The position numbers were made by a program, and so were the translations under genes. A stretch of DNA of 64,000 nucleotides. Source: CAZYFH01 sp964646815 (GTDB taxonomy: Bacteria; Acidobacteriota; Vicinamibacteria; Vicinamibacterales; UBA8438). How positions within the stretch are numbered: the first letter of the stretch is position 1; every line of letters begins with the position of its first letter. This document shows, in pieces, positions 25,600 through 34,246 of the stretch. A model generated the notes under the pieces. The model was not told where the DNA came from. It searched no databases and worked only from the letters and a program-made list of their open reading frames with translations. The stretch spans positions 148,137-212,136 of the forward strand of contig CAZYFH010000001.1 of the NCBI GenBank assembly GCA_964646815.1, written 5' to 3'.

Positions 25600-26500
25600 G
25601 AGGTTTAGCGAGACCCCCGTTCCCCGCGTCGTAGCCCCGCAGAATCACTCCGTCAGGCGGGTCGGCGCGCCGGTAAACCTTGCTTCCGCTCGACGTCGAA
25701 GTCGCGACCGATTGGCCCACGGAGGCGAACACGGTGAGCGTTGCGACATAGGTCCCCGGCTTGTCATAGATGTGGCTCGGGGAGGTGCTCTCAGTCGTAA
25801 CCCCGAGCACCTGCAACTGACCATTGCCGAAGGCAAGCGTGACAGCGGTTACGATCACCGAGAACAGGTAGGTTGACCGGAGGTGGGGGTAAGCGTCGGG
25901 GCTGCGTCCACCTCGACCGTGACGTTGGCCGGTTGCCCGCCGGCGTTGGCTGTGACTTCGGTCTGGCGACTCGTGGTCAGGGTCGATCCCGTGTCGCCGT
26001 TCACGTCGGTGACGTCGTTGGTGGCGGAGAGGGAGCCAGCTGACGCGGCAAACGAGACCGGCACGCCAATGAGGCCGCTGCTACTCGAAACGGTAACGAC
26101 AGCTGCCAAGGTCACTCTGCTCCCTTTCGAGGGGTTAGTGCCTGGGGTGCGCTCGGGAGAACCGCGGCAGCGGCGGCCGCACCGACCTGGATCGTGATGG
26201 ATTCGGCGACGGACCTTCCCGAGATCACGCCGACCTCGGCGGAGCCAGATCGGCCACCGGAGCGGAGGTAGGCGGTCGCCGTCCCTAGTGGCTCCCGGGA
26301 CGGGGTTTCGCGCGCGCCGAGCGTGGTCGTGAATGTGACCGGCTCGCGTTGTGGACGGGGTTGCCGTTCTGCTCGACCAGGGCAGTCGCGTTGATGGCAG
26401 TTTCGCCGTCTATCGGAAGGATGCTTCGATTCGTTGAGACGGTGATGGCCGGCTCGTTAGTGGCCAGGAGCGGGACGCTCTTGCAGGCTGACGCTAACGC
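25600..26500 (-). pseudogene. Ig-like (Big_1) / PKD-domain lipoprotein, frameshifted remnant
   Basis: Reading leftwards, pieces of one secreted repeat protein appear in several frames. SACKSVPLLATNEPAITVST and SILPIDGETAINATALVEQN come first, with a lipobox-like cysteine. Then come FTTTLGARETPSREPLGTA in a shifted frame, VTVSSSSGLIGVPVSFAA and LTTSRQTEVTANAGGQPANV. A PKD-like end, HIYDKPGTYVATLTVFASVG, follows. Alternating Thr/Val/Ala strands are typical of bacterial Ig-like domains. At least two or three frame changes break the coding. It lies on the opposite strand, between the second and third pseudopilin genes. It was probably a surface lipoprotein linked to the secretion cluster. Confidence 0.75.
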
Positions 26501-26593
26501 CGGGTCGGCGCACGGACACCCGCGGCGGGGATATCCATGCCGTCGTCTCGCGGCATGCTACGATGGACAATATCGACTAACCATATTTGTGAC

Positions 26594-27316
26594 ATGCACT
26601 TAGACAAGCAAGAGGGCATCGCCAGATCCCCTGAGGGCGGCTTTGCCATGGCGGCGCTTCTCGTTAGCCTGTCGGTCATGGGGCTAATGATGGCGATGGC
26701 GCTACCGGTGTGGAGTGTGGCCGCAAAGCGAGAACGGGAGGCCGAGCTGATCTTTCGGGGCGAGCAGTACGGGCGGGCGATCGAGCTGTATCAGCGGCAG
26801 GTGGCGGGTGCGTTTCCGGCGGATCTCGAGATGTTGGTCGAGCAGCGCTATCTCCGCCGGATCTACGAGGATCCGATGACCGAAGATGGGGAGTTTCAGC
26901 TGATTCTCCAGGCGCAGCTGGTGCAGGTTGATGGCGAGCCGGCGCCGCCCCTCCCCCCGGGCCAGCTAGTTGGTCAAACACCAGAGCCTGAGAGCGACGG
27001 TGTTCAACGGCTGCTGGCATTCGGTGAGATTGCATCCGGTCCTGGCACCGTAGCCAGTGGGGCACAAGGGGGCATCGTTGGAGTGGTGAGCAAGAGCACG
27101 GAGGAATCGCTCAGCCAATACAACGGTCGCGAGCGGTACAACGAGTGGGTGTTCACGTCGGTACAGGCGCGTGGCGCGACTGGGCAACCAGGTGTTCAAC
27201 GGTTTGCACAGCCTGGGCAGGGCGGAGCGGGCTTGGGCCAGGAATTTGGTACGGCGGGCGGTGGCGCCGCCGACCAAGAGGGCCAGGGTCGCCCGGGCGC
27301 CCTCGGCCTCCGGTAG
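26594..27316 (+). CDS. Pseudopilin-like protein with atypical N-terminal motif
   Basis: A 240-residue product from ATG 26594. SPEGGFAMAALLVSLSVMGL resembles a prepilin leader plus hydrophobic helix. The residue at mature position 5 would be Ala or Leu rather than Glu, depending on the cleavage site. The stalk (KREREAELIFRGEQYGRAIE) and the GspG-like piece FPADLEMLVEQRYLRRIYED are clear, but the globular part then changes to a Pro/Gly/Gln-rich region. A low-complexity tail with repeated GQGG-type segments closes the protein. A minor pseudopilin role is likely. Confidence 0.8.
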   Translation: MHLDKQEGIARSPEGGFAMAALLVSLSVMGLMMAMALPVWSVAAKREREAELIFRGEQYGRAIELYQRQVAGAFPADLEMLVEQRYLRRIYEDPMTEDGEFQLILQAQLVQVDGEPAPPLPPGQLVGQTPEPESDGVQRLLAFGEIASGPGTVASGAQGGIVGVVSKSTEESLSQYNGRERYNEWVFTSVQARGATGQPGVQRFAQPGQGGAGLGQEFGTAGGGAADQEGQGRPGALGLR

Positions 27317-27370
27317 CGACAGCACCTCCGGCCGAGCCGTTGGCCCATCGCGCCGCTGACGATCACTTTC

Positions 27371-29110
27371 CTAGCTGGATTCCTCGGCCAGCCCGCGGTA
27401 GAGCCAGACCGCCGCGAGCGCCGAGGCGACGATCGGCGTGATCGCGCCCCCGCGCGACCCGAAGAGCAACTCGCCCGATCCCCATAGTGCACCGTAGACG
27501 AGCACGCATCCGGCACCCCAGCGGATTAATGCGCGCGTCACGGGGGCAGGCCTCGGATCGCCCGCAGCCGCAGCGACGCATCGCCAGCCGGGCCCTCCCG
27601 GACGCGCCCGTCGGTAGAACGCCACGAGGTGCGGCATCGGGTCTGCCGGCGTGAGCCACGTCGCGCCGAGCCAGCAGACTGTCGTCCACGGTACGAGGTA
27701 GAGGAGCGTCTCCGGAAAGACGAGATCGGTCCAACCCTGCACGTAGACGAACCCGACGACTGCCGCAACGACGGCCGCGATCTCGGATGTCGCGGTGACG
27801 CGCCACCAATACCAGCGGGCGATCATCACTAGGCCGAGGCCTGCCCCTGACTCGAGCACCAACTCCCACGCTTGGCGGACGGTGTCGAGATAGAACGTCA
27901 GGACGGCGCTGGTGGCCATCACTCCGACAGTTACGCTACGCGACACCGCGACGAGACGCCGGTTCGTCGCGGTCGGGTGCAGAAATCGGCGGTAGACATC
28001 GTTGACCAGATACGACGTTCCCCAGTTGAGTTGCGTGGAGACGGTCGACATGTACGCGGCGAAGAACGCGCCAATAAGGAGGCCTCGCCACCCCGGAGGA
28101 AGATGGTCGCGCATGACGAGTGCATACCCGGATTCGCGGTCCGCCAGGTCTGGGTAGAGCACGAGCGCCGCCAGTGCGACGAGAATCCAGGGCCACGGCC
28201 GGAGGCAGAAGTGGGCGACGGTGAACCAGAGTGTCGAGAGGAGAGCTTGGCGCTCGTTGCGCGCGGACATGATCCGTTGGGCGATGTACCCGCCGCCGCC
28301 AGGTTCCTGGCCGGGGTACCAGCTCGCCCACCACTGCACGCCCAGATAGGCGACGAACGATGTGAGAGGCAGGACTAGGGTCGGGGCGGGGACGGCCGCG
28401 CCCGCCGTGGGTTCTGTGATGGTCGGCCAGAGACGAAACGTCGAGTCCGGTAGCTGCGCCAAGAGTCCGTCGATGCCCCCGACCGCGGGGAGTCGCAACG
28501 CGAATACGGCGAGGGCAATGGCGCCTAGCATGGCGATGCCGAACTGAACGAAGTCCGCGACGATGACACCGCGTAGACCCGCCAGGGCGGCGTAGACACC
28601 GCTAGCCGCCAGTCCGACGAGGACCGCGGTGAGCGGATTCCACCCGAGCGTGACCGACAGCACCTTCATGAGCGCGAGGTTCACCCAGCCGATGACGAGG
28701 CAGTTAATCGGCAAACCGAGGTACAGGGCACGCAGCCCCCGGAGAAGTGCAGCGGACCGTCCGGTGTATCTCAGCTCGACGAACTCGACGTCAGTCAGGA
28801 TCCCCGCGCGGCGCCACAGACGCGCGAAAAGGAACACGGTGAGCATGCTGCCGAGCGCGCCGTTCCACCACAACCAATTGCCCGCGATCCCGTTTACGGC
28901 GACGAGCCCGGTGACGACGAGTGGCGTATCCGCCGCGAACGTCGTCGCGACCATCGAGGTCCCGGCCAGCCACCACGGGAGATCCCTGCCTGAAAGGAAG
29001 TACTGCGTGAGGCTGGCACCACCGCGGCGCACGTGCCACATCGCGACGCCGAGCGGAACGGCCAGCGCGAGCGTGAGGGCGATCCAGTCGAGCGCCGTCA
29101 ATGACATCAC
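27371..29110 (-). CDS. Sodium:solute symporter (SSS family), last gene of the murQ operon
   Basis: A 579-residue membrane protein of the SSF/SSS family with about 13-14 hydrophobic segments. Family marks include SLTQYFLSGRDLPWWLAGTS near residue 30, the segment WNPLTAVLVGLAASGVYAAL and the SGAGLGLVMIARWYWWRVTA region. These carriers use the sodium gradient to import sugars, amino acids, sialic acid or cell-wall fragments. The start overlaps the serine hydrolase gene by 4 bases. Context suggests a muropeptide sugar or peptide as substrate, but the sequence does not fix it. Confidence 0.9.
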   Translation of the reverse strand: MMSLTALDWIALTLALAVPLGVAMWHVRRGGASLTQYFLSGRDLPWWLAGTSMVATTFAADTPLVVTGLVAVNGIAGNWLWWNGALGSMLTVFLFARLWRRAGILTDVEFVELRYTGRSAALLRGLRALYLGLPINCLVIGWVNLALMKVLSVTLGWNPLTAVLVGLAASGVYAALAGLRGVIVADFVQFGIAMLGAIALAVFALRLPAVGGIDGLLAQLPDSTFRLWPTITEPTAGAAVPAPTLVLPLTSFVAYLGVQWWASWYPGQEPGGGGYIAQRIMSARNERQALLSTLWFTVAHFCLRPWPWILVALAALVLYPDLADRESGYALVMRDHLPPGWRGLLIGAFFAAYMSTVSTQLNWGTSYLVNDVYRRFLHPTATNRRLVAVSRSVTVGVMATSAVLTFYLDTVRQAWELVLESGAGLGLVMIARWYWWRVTATSEIAAVVAAVVGFVYVQGWTDLVFPETLLYLVPWTTVCWLGATWLTPADPMPHLVAFYRRARPGGPGWRCVAAAAGDPRPAPVTRALIRWGAGCVLVYGALWGSGELLFGSRGGAITPIVASALAAVWLYRGLAEESS

Positions 29111-30174
29111 GGTGCCATGGCCGCCATCACGACGTCATGGAAAACAGGGCGGATGGCAAGGATGCCATCGTTCTCGCGAGACGGGTGGACGCGGTTCGTG
29201 AGCAATACGACATAGACGTCTGCCTGTGGGTCGATCCAGAGAGAGGTGCCGGTGAAACCGGTATGGCCGATCGCCGCGGGTGACATGTGCGTACCACAGG
29301 AGGACGTGTGCCGCATGGTGTCCCACCCAAGTGCGCGAGAGCTTCCCGGTACCGTGGTGGGCGTCGTAAACCTCGCCATCGTGGCGCGTGAGACGAGATG
29401 GCCGCCGCGCGTAGTCGCGCCACTCATGGTGCGCAGGAGGTCTCGCGCAAACCGGCCGACTGCAGCGGCGGTCCCGAAGAGGCCCGCGTGCCCGGCGACC
29501 CCTTGGAGCGCCCACGCGTTCTGGTCGTGGACCTCGGCGACGGCCAACCGTCCGCGCCACGGATCGACTTCCGTAGGCGCCGTGCGCGTCCGCCACTCGC
29601 TCGGCGGACGATACCGAAGCTCGCCCCACCCCCGCGCAGCCGCGAGCGCCGAGAACTGTTGGTCGATCGGCTGTTGCCGGGCGTCACAGTCGGCGAGGAT
29701 GAAGCCGAGGAGGATGAAGCCAAGATCGCTGTAGACGGATCGGGTCCGTGGAGCGTACTCGAGAGGCAGTGTGCAGATGGCGTACTCGAAGTCGGCGCGG
29801 CCGGTATGGTCACGAAAGAAGGGGAGGTGCGGGGTGAGCCCAGAGGCGTGCTCGAGGAGATCTGAGAGCGTTACCGTGGCGCGGTCCGTCCCGCGCCAGG
29901 CGGGCAGCCATTGGCTGACCTGGTCGGAGAGCGCCAGGCGTCCGGCCTCGATGCCTCGCATGGCGAGGGTGGTCGTGACGATGACCTTGGTCAGCGAGGC
30001 GAGGTCGAACACCGTATCCGGGGCGGCCGCACGGGTCGGGTCCGCGCCCAACGCGCCGAAGGCGCCTTCCCAGACACGACTCTCGCGGGTCCCCACCTCG
30101 GCAACCGCCGCCGGGAACGCTCGGCTGCGTACCGCCTGAGTCAGGAGTATGCTCACCGCGGCTAAGTCAGCCAT
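29107..30174 (-). CDS. Serine hydrolase of the beta-lactamase/PBP class C family
   Basis: A 355-residue penicillin-recognising-fold enzyme. The nucleophile motif is FDLASLTKVIVTT (Ser-Leu-Thr-Lys), the second motif is YSDLGFILLGF (Tyr-Ser-Asp in place of Tyr-x-Asn), and the third is HTGFTGTSLWIDP (His-Thr-Gly for Lys-Thr-Gly). SDLLEHASGLTPHLPF is typical. No signal peptide is visible, so it may act in the cytoplasm or be exported otherwise. Relatives are DD-peptidases, esterases or amidohydrolases. Lying between two transporters and downstream of murQ, a role in processing wall-derived peptides or MurNAc derivatives is plausible. It overlaps both neighbours. Confidence 0.87.
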   Translation of the reverse strand: MADLAAVSILLTQAVRSRAFPAAVAEVGTRESRVWEGAFGALGADPTRAAAPDTVFDLASLTKVIVTTTLAMRGIEAGRLALSDQVSQWLPAWRGTDRATVTLSDLLEHASGLTPHLPFFRDHTGRADFEYAICTLPLEYAPRTRSVYSDLGFILLGFILADCDARQQPIDQQFSALAAARGWGELRYRPPSEWRTRTAPTEVDPWRGRLAVAEVHDQNAWALQGVAGHAGLFGTAAAVGRFARDLLRTMSGATTRGGHLVSRATMARFTTPTTVPGSSRALGWDTMRHTSSCGTHMSPAAIGHTGFTGTSLWIDPQADVYVVLLTNRVHPSRENDGILAIRPVFHDVVMAAMAP

Positions 30175-31696
30175 GGTCGGCGTCCTCAGTGTGTGGAACG
30201 CTGATTACCTGGGCGGTCCACCCCATGCCCAGCGTCGTCATCGATCCGATGAGCGTGTACCACTGGTAGGAGACCGCAGTGAACAGGGCCAATGAAAGAG
30301 TGGCCGCGAGGCCGGCGCCGAGGCCAACGGCAGCGGCGGCGGGCGATCGGATCGCCGTGCAGGTACCCAAGAGAAAGATGCCGAGCAGCAGTCCGCCCGT
30401 GAAGAACTGCACGGCCAGCACCTCATCGATCAGACGGCTCGAGAGTTGGATTGCCACGAGCGCAACCGCGACCTGCACTGCGGCCCACCCGACGGTCGCC
30501 CACCGGGCGACACGGAGATAGTCGATGTCGGGTCGATCACGTCCCGCCCATTGCATGTAGAAGTCGCCGATCGTCACGGCGGCGGAGGAGTTCAGCGACG
30601 ATGACAACGTGGACATCGCCGCAGCGAGGATGGCGGCGAGCATTAACCCGCGAAGGCCGACGGGGAGGTGCGTCATAAGAAACAGCGGAAACACACGGTC
30701 GGGCTGGACCCGGTCGCCGATCATAATTGGGCTGAGCAGACCTGGCGCGTGTGCCGTGTAGTACGCCCAGAGCATGACGCCGATCATGAGAAAGAGCGCG
30801 AATTGCACGAAGACGATAAGGCCGCTGACAACGAGCGCCCGGCGAGCGTCACGAGTTGAGGTACAGCAGAGATACCGCTGGACAAACATCTGGTCCGTGC
30901 CGTGCGTTGCGGCAGTCAGAAACGCGCCGCCCACCATCGCCGACCAGAACGTGTAGTCCTGCGTTAGTGTCCACGTGAGGTCGAGCACGGTGAGCTTTCC
31001 GGCCGCGTGACCGCTAGACATGACCTCGGGCCATCCACCGGGGATGGTCGAGACAAGTACGGCCGCGGCTATGACCGAGCCGCCGAGGTAGATCGCGAGT
31101 TGGGCTACGTCGAGCCAGACGACCGCGAGCATCCCACCAAGCCAGGTGTAGGCGAGCGTGACGATGGCGATGACCGCGACCGCGGCGACCAGTACTGTCG
31201 TGTCTTGAGCAGCATCGGGAAGGACCGCACTCGTCCGTTGCTCGGAGGTAAATGTCAGCATGGCGGCCGCAAGTATCACGCCGGTCGCGAACAGGCGGAG
31301 CCCATCGGAAATGTTCCTGGTCGCAAGGAAGATCGCGGCGGTCAGACGTCCAATGCGACGGTCGAACCGACGCGCCAGTAGCTGATAGGCCGTGACGAAC
31401 TCGCCGCGAAAGTACGGCGGGATGAAGATGAGCGCAACGAAGAGGCGGCCGACGACATAACCGGCGGCGATCTGCAAGAACGTTAGATCGGAGCCGAACG
31501 CGTAGCCAGGGACGCTGATGAGCGTGACGGTGCTCGTCTCGGTGGCGACAATCGATCCCGTTACGGCCCACCATGGAACGCGACGGCCCGTCAGGAAATA
31601 GTCGCGCACGCCGGTCTGGCCGCGCGACAGTCGCTTGCCGAACCAGACAGCGGTGACCAGGTACGCGGCGACAACGATGAGATCGACCGGATGCAT
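30167..31696 (-). CDS. Sodium:solute symporter (SSS family), second gene of the murQ operon
   Basis: A 509-residue SSF-family transporter starting MHPVDLIVVAAYLVTAVWFG, with about 13 membrane spans. The conserved DYFLTGRRVPWWAVTGSIVA and ETSTVTLISVPGYAFGSD, the TAIFLATRNISDGLRLFATG segment and the GLMLAAILAAAMSTLSSSLN sodium-site motif are present. It is more canonical than the second SSS protein of the operon. It starts 3 bases after the murQ stop, so MurNAc or a related wall sugar is a reasonable substrate (context only). Confidence 0.92.
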   Translation of the reverse strand: MHPVDLIVVAAYLVTAVWFGKRLSRGQTGVRDYFLTGRRVPWWAVTGSIVATETSTVTLISVPGYAFGSDLTFLQIAAGYVVGRLFVALIFIPPYFRGEFVTAYQLLARRFDRRIGRLTAAIFLATRNISDGLRLFATGVILAAAMLTFTSEQRTSAVLPDAAQDTTVLVAAVAVIAIVTLAYTWLGGMLAVVWLDVAQLAIYLGGSVIAAAVLVSTIPGGWPEVMSSGHAAGKLTVLDLTWTLTQDYTFWSAMVGGAFLTAATHGTDQMFVQRYLCCTSTRDARRALVVSGLIVFVQFALFLMIGVMLWAYYTAHAPGLLSPIMIGDRVQPDRVFPLFLMTHLPVGLRGLMLAAILAAAMSTLSSSLNSSAAVTIGDFYMQWAGRDRPDIDYLRVARWATVGWAAVQVAVALVAIQLSSRLIDEVLAVQFFTGGLLLGIFLLGTCTAIRSPAAAAVGLGAGLAATLSLALFTAVSYQWYTLIGSMTTLGMGWTAQVISVPHTEDADHG

Positions 31697-31699
31697 CCA

Positions 31700-32644
31700 T
31701 CACCGTGCGCGCGGCGAGTGGGGAAGGGCGTCGCCGGCGTTCTCCCCGAGCGCAGACCTGACGACGTTGTGGGCTCGTTTCAGTCGATCGATCGCCGCAG
31801 TATGGCTGTCACCCGTTCGCTCCATCACGATCGCCGCCTTGACGTTCCACCCGGCTCGTCGCAGCAGTTTCCCGGCAGCATCGTAGTCGAGTCCTGTCAC
31901 GGTGGTGATGATGCGGCGCGCGCGGTCCCGCGCCTTTTCTGAGCCCGTCTTCACATCGACCATGAGGTTTCCGTATGTCTTGCCGAAGTGGACCATCGAA
32001 ACGGTCGTCAACATGTTGAGCACCATTTTCGTGGCGGTGCCGGCTTTGAGGCGGGTCGATCCGGCGATGACCTCCGGTCCGACCGCGGGGGCAATGACGA
32101 CATCTACGAACGTCTGGAGCTCGGTACCCGGCCAGCATGTGACAAAGACGATCTTGACGCCGGCGCGCCGTGCGCGCGTCAACGCGCCGCGCACGAACTG
32201 GGTCATCCCGCTCGCGGACACCCCAATGAGGACGTCCTTCTTGCTAGGTCGGAGTCTGGCGATCGCCCGGCCGCCTTCGTCATAGTTGTCTTCGGTACCG
32301 TCTTTCGGTTGAAAGAACGCGGAGCGCCCGCCGGCGATGATTGCCTGGACCTGGCGCGCAGGCGTGCTGAACGTGGGGACCATCTCGGCAGCCTCGAGCA
32401 CGCCGAGTCGACCGCTCGTGCCCGCGCCGACGAAGATGATGCGGCCTCCGCGTCGCAGCGCCGCGGTCAACAGGTCGGCGCCGGTCGCGATTTTGGCTTT
32501 CTCGCGTCGCACCGCGGTCAGGACCTTGCGGTCTTCGCTGAGCATGAGGCGGATGAGGTCATCGGTCGATGCCTCATCCATGGCGAGCGTATTGGGATTG
32601 ATCGCCTCCGTGGGCAGATCTTTCCACTTCGATGACGTAGGCAT
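31700..32644 (-). CDS. murQ: N-acetylmuramic acid 6-phosphate etherase
   Basis: MurQ cleaves the lactyl ether of MurNAc-6-phosphate to GlcNAc-6-phosphate plus D-lactate in cell-wall recycling. From ATG 32644 (MPTSSKWKDLPTEAINPNTL) the product has 314 residues, the normal length; ATGs at 32659 and 32713 would add an unlikely polar extension. The SIS domain shows GGRIIFVGAGTSGRLGVLEA, with the catalytic-region Glu nearby. FFQPKDGTEDNYDEGGRAIA, KKDVLIGVSASGMTQFVRGA and STRLKAGTATKMVLNMLTT are standard. It is the first gene of a four-gene operon running left. Confidence 0.95.
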   Translation of the reverse strand: MPTSSKWKDLPTEAINPNTLAMDEASTDDLIRLMLSEDRKVLTAVRREKAKIATGADLLTAALRRGGRIIFVGAGTSGRLGVLEAAEMVPTFSTPARQVQAIIAGGRSAFFQPKDGTEDNYDEGGRAIARLRPSKKDVLIGVSASGMTQFVRGALTRARRAGVKIVFVTCWPGTELQTFVDVVIAPAVGPEVIAGSTRLKAGTATKMVLNMLTTVSMVHFGKTYGNLMVDVKTGSEKARDRARRIITTVTGLDYDAAGKLLRRAGWNVKAAIVMERTGDSHTAAIDRLKRAHNVVRSALGENAGDALPHSPRAR

Positions 32645-32749
32645 TCGACGTTGATCCATTGCGGGAGCCAAGGACCGGATGGCGTGCGCGTCGGTCGTGG
32701 ATGGACAGACCACGACCCACTAACCCGCCGGTGAGGGCCCGCGCCTAGT

Positions 32750-32779
32750 TTGACTTGCCCCAAACGGACAATATATAAC
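32750..32779 (+). promoter_or_regulatory. Candidate promoter of the hom operon leader
   Basis: TTGACT at 32750-32755 is a near-consensus -35 box. TATAAC at 32774-32779 (spacer 18) or TATATA at 32772-32777 (spacer 16) would serve as the -10 box. Transcription would begin near 32786 and make a leader of about 190 bases before hom. Confidence 0.6.
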
Positions 32780-32809
32780 TATCGATTATTCTAGAGCCTA
32801 CGGGCCCAC

Positions 32810-32899
32810 ATGCGTCGTATCCACTCGTTGCTTGACCATGACGTTGACGCCGACGTCGACCCCTCCGACCCGGTCTTCGGCCGGTGCTGGATGATATAG
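32810..32899 (+). CDS. Putative 29-residue leader peptide of the hom operon
   Basis: ATG 32810 opens a frame of 29 codons reading MRRIHSLLDHDVDADV and DPSDPVFGRCWMI before TAG at 32897. Six codons are GAC (Asp), five of them alternating between codons 9 and 17. The last codon before the stop is ATA (Ile), rare in this GC-rich sequence. No strong Shine-Dalgarno is visible. Its interest lies in position: it falls between the promoter and a terminator just before hom, and its final codons contain GGATGAT, which can pair with the terminator stem. It may equally be a chance frame in a structured leader. Confidence 0.35.
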   Translation: MRRIHSLLDHDVDADVDPSDPVFGRCWMI

Positions 32900-32923
32900 C
32901 CGCCGCGAGTCAGTGATTCTCAC

Positions 32924-32961
32924 GGGCCATCATCCGTCGCTGGGTGATGGCCCTTTTCTTT
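32924..32961 (+). terminator. Intrinsic terminator in the hom leader (probable attenuator)
   Basis: GGGCCATCATCC (32924-32935) pairs with GGGTGATGGCCC (32942-32953). The stem is 12 base pairs (one G-T pair) with a 6-base loop, followed at once by TTTTCTTT. It lies 16 bases before the GTG of hom. The gene to the left, murQ, reads away, so the only transcript this structure can stop is that of hom itself. GGATGAT at 32889-32895 is complementary to the ATCATCC of the 5' arm and could form a competing antiterminator. Confidence 0.85.
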
Positions 32962-32977
32962 AGGACGCTAGAGTTCA

Positions 32978-34246
32978 GTGCTCAAGATCGCGCTGGTGGG
33001 ATTCGGTACGGTGGGGCAATCCGTCGCGCGAATCCTGTGCTCGGACGCGCACCCGCGGCTGCGGCTGACCCACATCGCCAACCGCAACGTCGAACGTAAG
33101 AAGGTCGACTGGGTGCCGCCAGATGTCGTTTGGACGGAGCAGGTCAGTCAGGTCGTCGAGTCCGAGGCCGACGTGGTCGTCGAGGTAATCGGCGGCGTCG
33201 AGCCGGCAGCTACCTGGATCCATCGGTTCCTTCGCGCCGGGAAGTCTGTCGTCACCGCGAACAAGGAGGTCGTTGCCCAGTGCGGTGTCGGACTCCTAAC
33301 GCTGGCTCGGGAGCAACAGTGCCACGTGCTCTTCGAAGCGGCTGTTGCTGGTGGGATTCCCGTTGTGCGGGGTGTGCGCGAGGGACTCGCCGGCGACCAA
33401 CTGTGCCGTGTGCTTGGTATTCTTAACGGTACTTGCAACTACGTCTTGACCCGCATGGAGATGGCCCAGGTGTCGTTCGCCGATGCCCTAACCGAAGCCC
33501 AATCGCTCGGGTATGCCGAAGCGGACCCGACGGCGGACGTCGACGGCACCGACGCACAGGCCAAGCTTGCCATCCTGTCGATGGTGGGACTTCGTCGGCA
33601 GATCGACGCTCCGACCATTCCGCTCGCGTCAATCCGTGCCATCGAGCCACTCGACTTCATCTACGCCCGCCGGCTAGAGTGCACGATTCGGCAGGTGGCT
33701 CGCGCGGAACTCGTGGGGGGCGATCGGCGCGTTCTTGCGTCGGTGATGCCCTCCCTCGTCCCGCTGTCTTCCACGTTAGCCCACATCGAGGGTAACCAGA
33801 ACGTCGTCGTTGTCGAGGGAACCATCGGTGGCGAAACGGCGTTCTCCGGCTACGGTGCCGGCGGCGATCCCACCGCCGTGGCGGTCGTCTCCGATCTCGA
33901 GTCGATCGCTCGTGGCCATACGGACGCGGCGGCCGAGTGGCAGATCAGCCGAGCGGAGTGCGTCGAGCGCGAGTTCATGGCGCCACACTACGTCCGATTC
34001 ATCGTGTCGGATCGCCCCGGTATCATCGCCGCGCTGGCGGATGTCTTTTCGCGGCACGGGGTCAACGTCGATTCGGTACTGCAGGAACCGGGCTGTCCGA
34101 AAGCCCAGCTTCCGTTCGTGGTCACCCTCGAGTCGTGCAGCTCGACGGCAGTCAGCGCCGCGCTCGTCGAGATCGAGTCGTTCGACTTTCACACTCAGCG
34201 ACCGCTGTGCCTGCCGATTCTCGTGCGAGGACAGCGACGGTCATGA
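32978..34246 (+). CDS. hom: Homoserine dehydrogenase with C-terminal ACT domain
   Basis: Hom reduces aspartate semialdehyde to homoserine with NAD(P)H. The 422-residue product starts at GTG 32978. The Rossmann motif is ALVGFGTVGQSVARIL. SVVTANKEVVAQCG and FEAAVAGGIPVVRGVREGLA hold the catalytic lysine and substrate region, and LGILNGTCNYVLTRM, QSLGYAEADPTADVDGTDAQ and GAGGDPTAVAVVSDLE are all standard. An ACT domain (about 345-415, YVRFIVSDRPGIIAALADVF) should bind threonine for feedback inhibition. First gene of a five-gene operon; its stop overlaps thrC by 4 bases. Confidence 0.97.
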   Translation: MLKIALVGFGTVGQSVARILCSDAHPRLRLTHIANRNVERKKVDWVPPDVVWTEQVSQVVESEADVVVEVIGGVEPAATWIHRFLRAGKSVVTANKEVVAQCGVGLLTLAREQQCHVLFEAAVAGGIPVVRGVREGLAGDQLCRVLGILNGTCNYVLTRMEMAQVSFADALTEAQSLGYAEADPTADVDGTDAQAKLAILSMVGLRRQIDAPTIPLASIRAIEPLDFIYARRLECTIRQVARAELVGGDRRVLASVMPSLVPLSSTLAHIEGNQNVVVVEGTIGGETAFSGYGAGGDPTAVAVVSDLESIARGHTDAAAEWQISRAECVEREFMAPHYVRFIVSDRPGIIAALADVFSRHGVNVDSVLQEPGCPKAQLPFVVTLESCSSTAVSAALVEIESFDFHTQRPLCLPILVRGQRRS

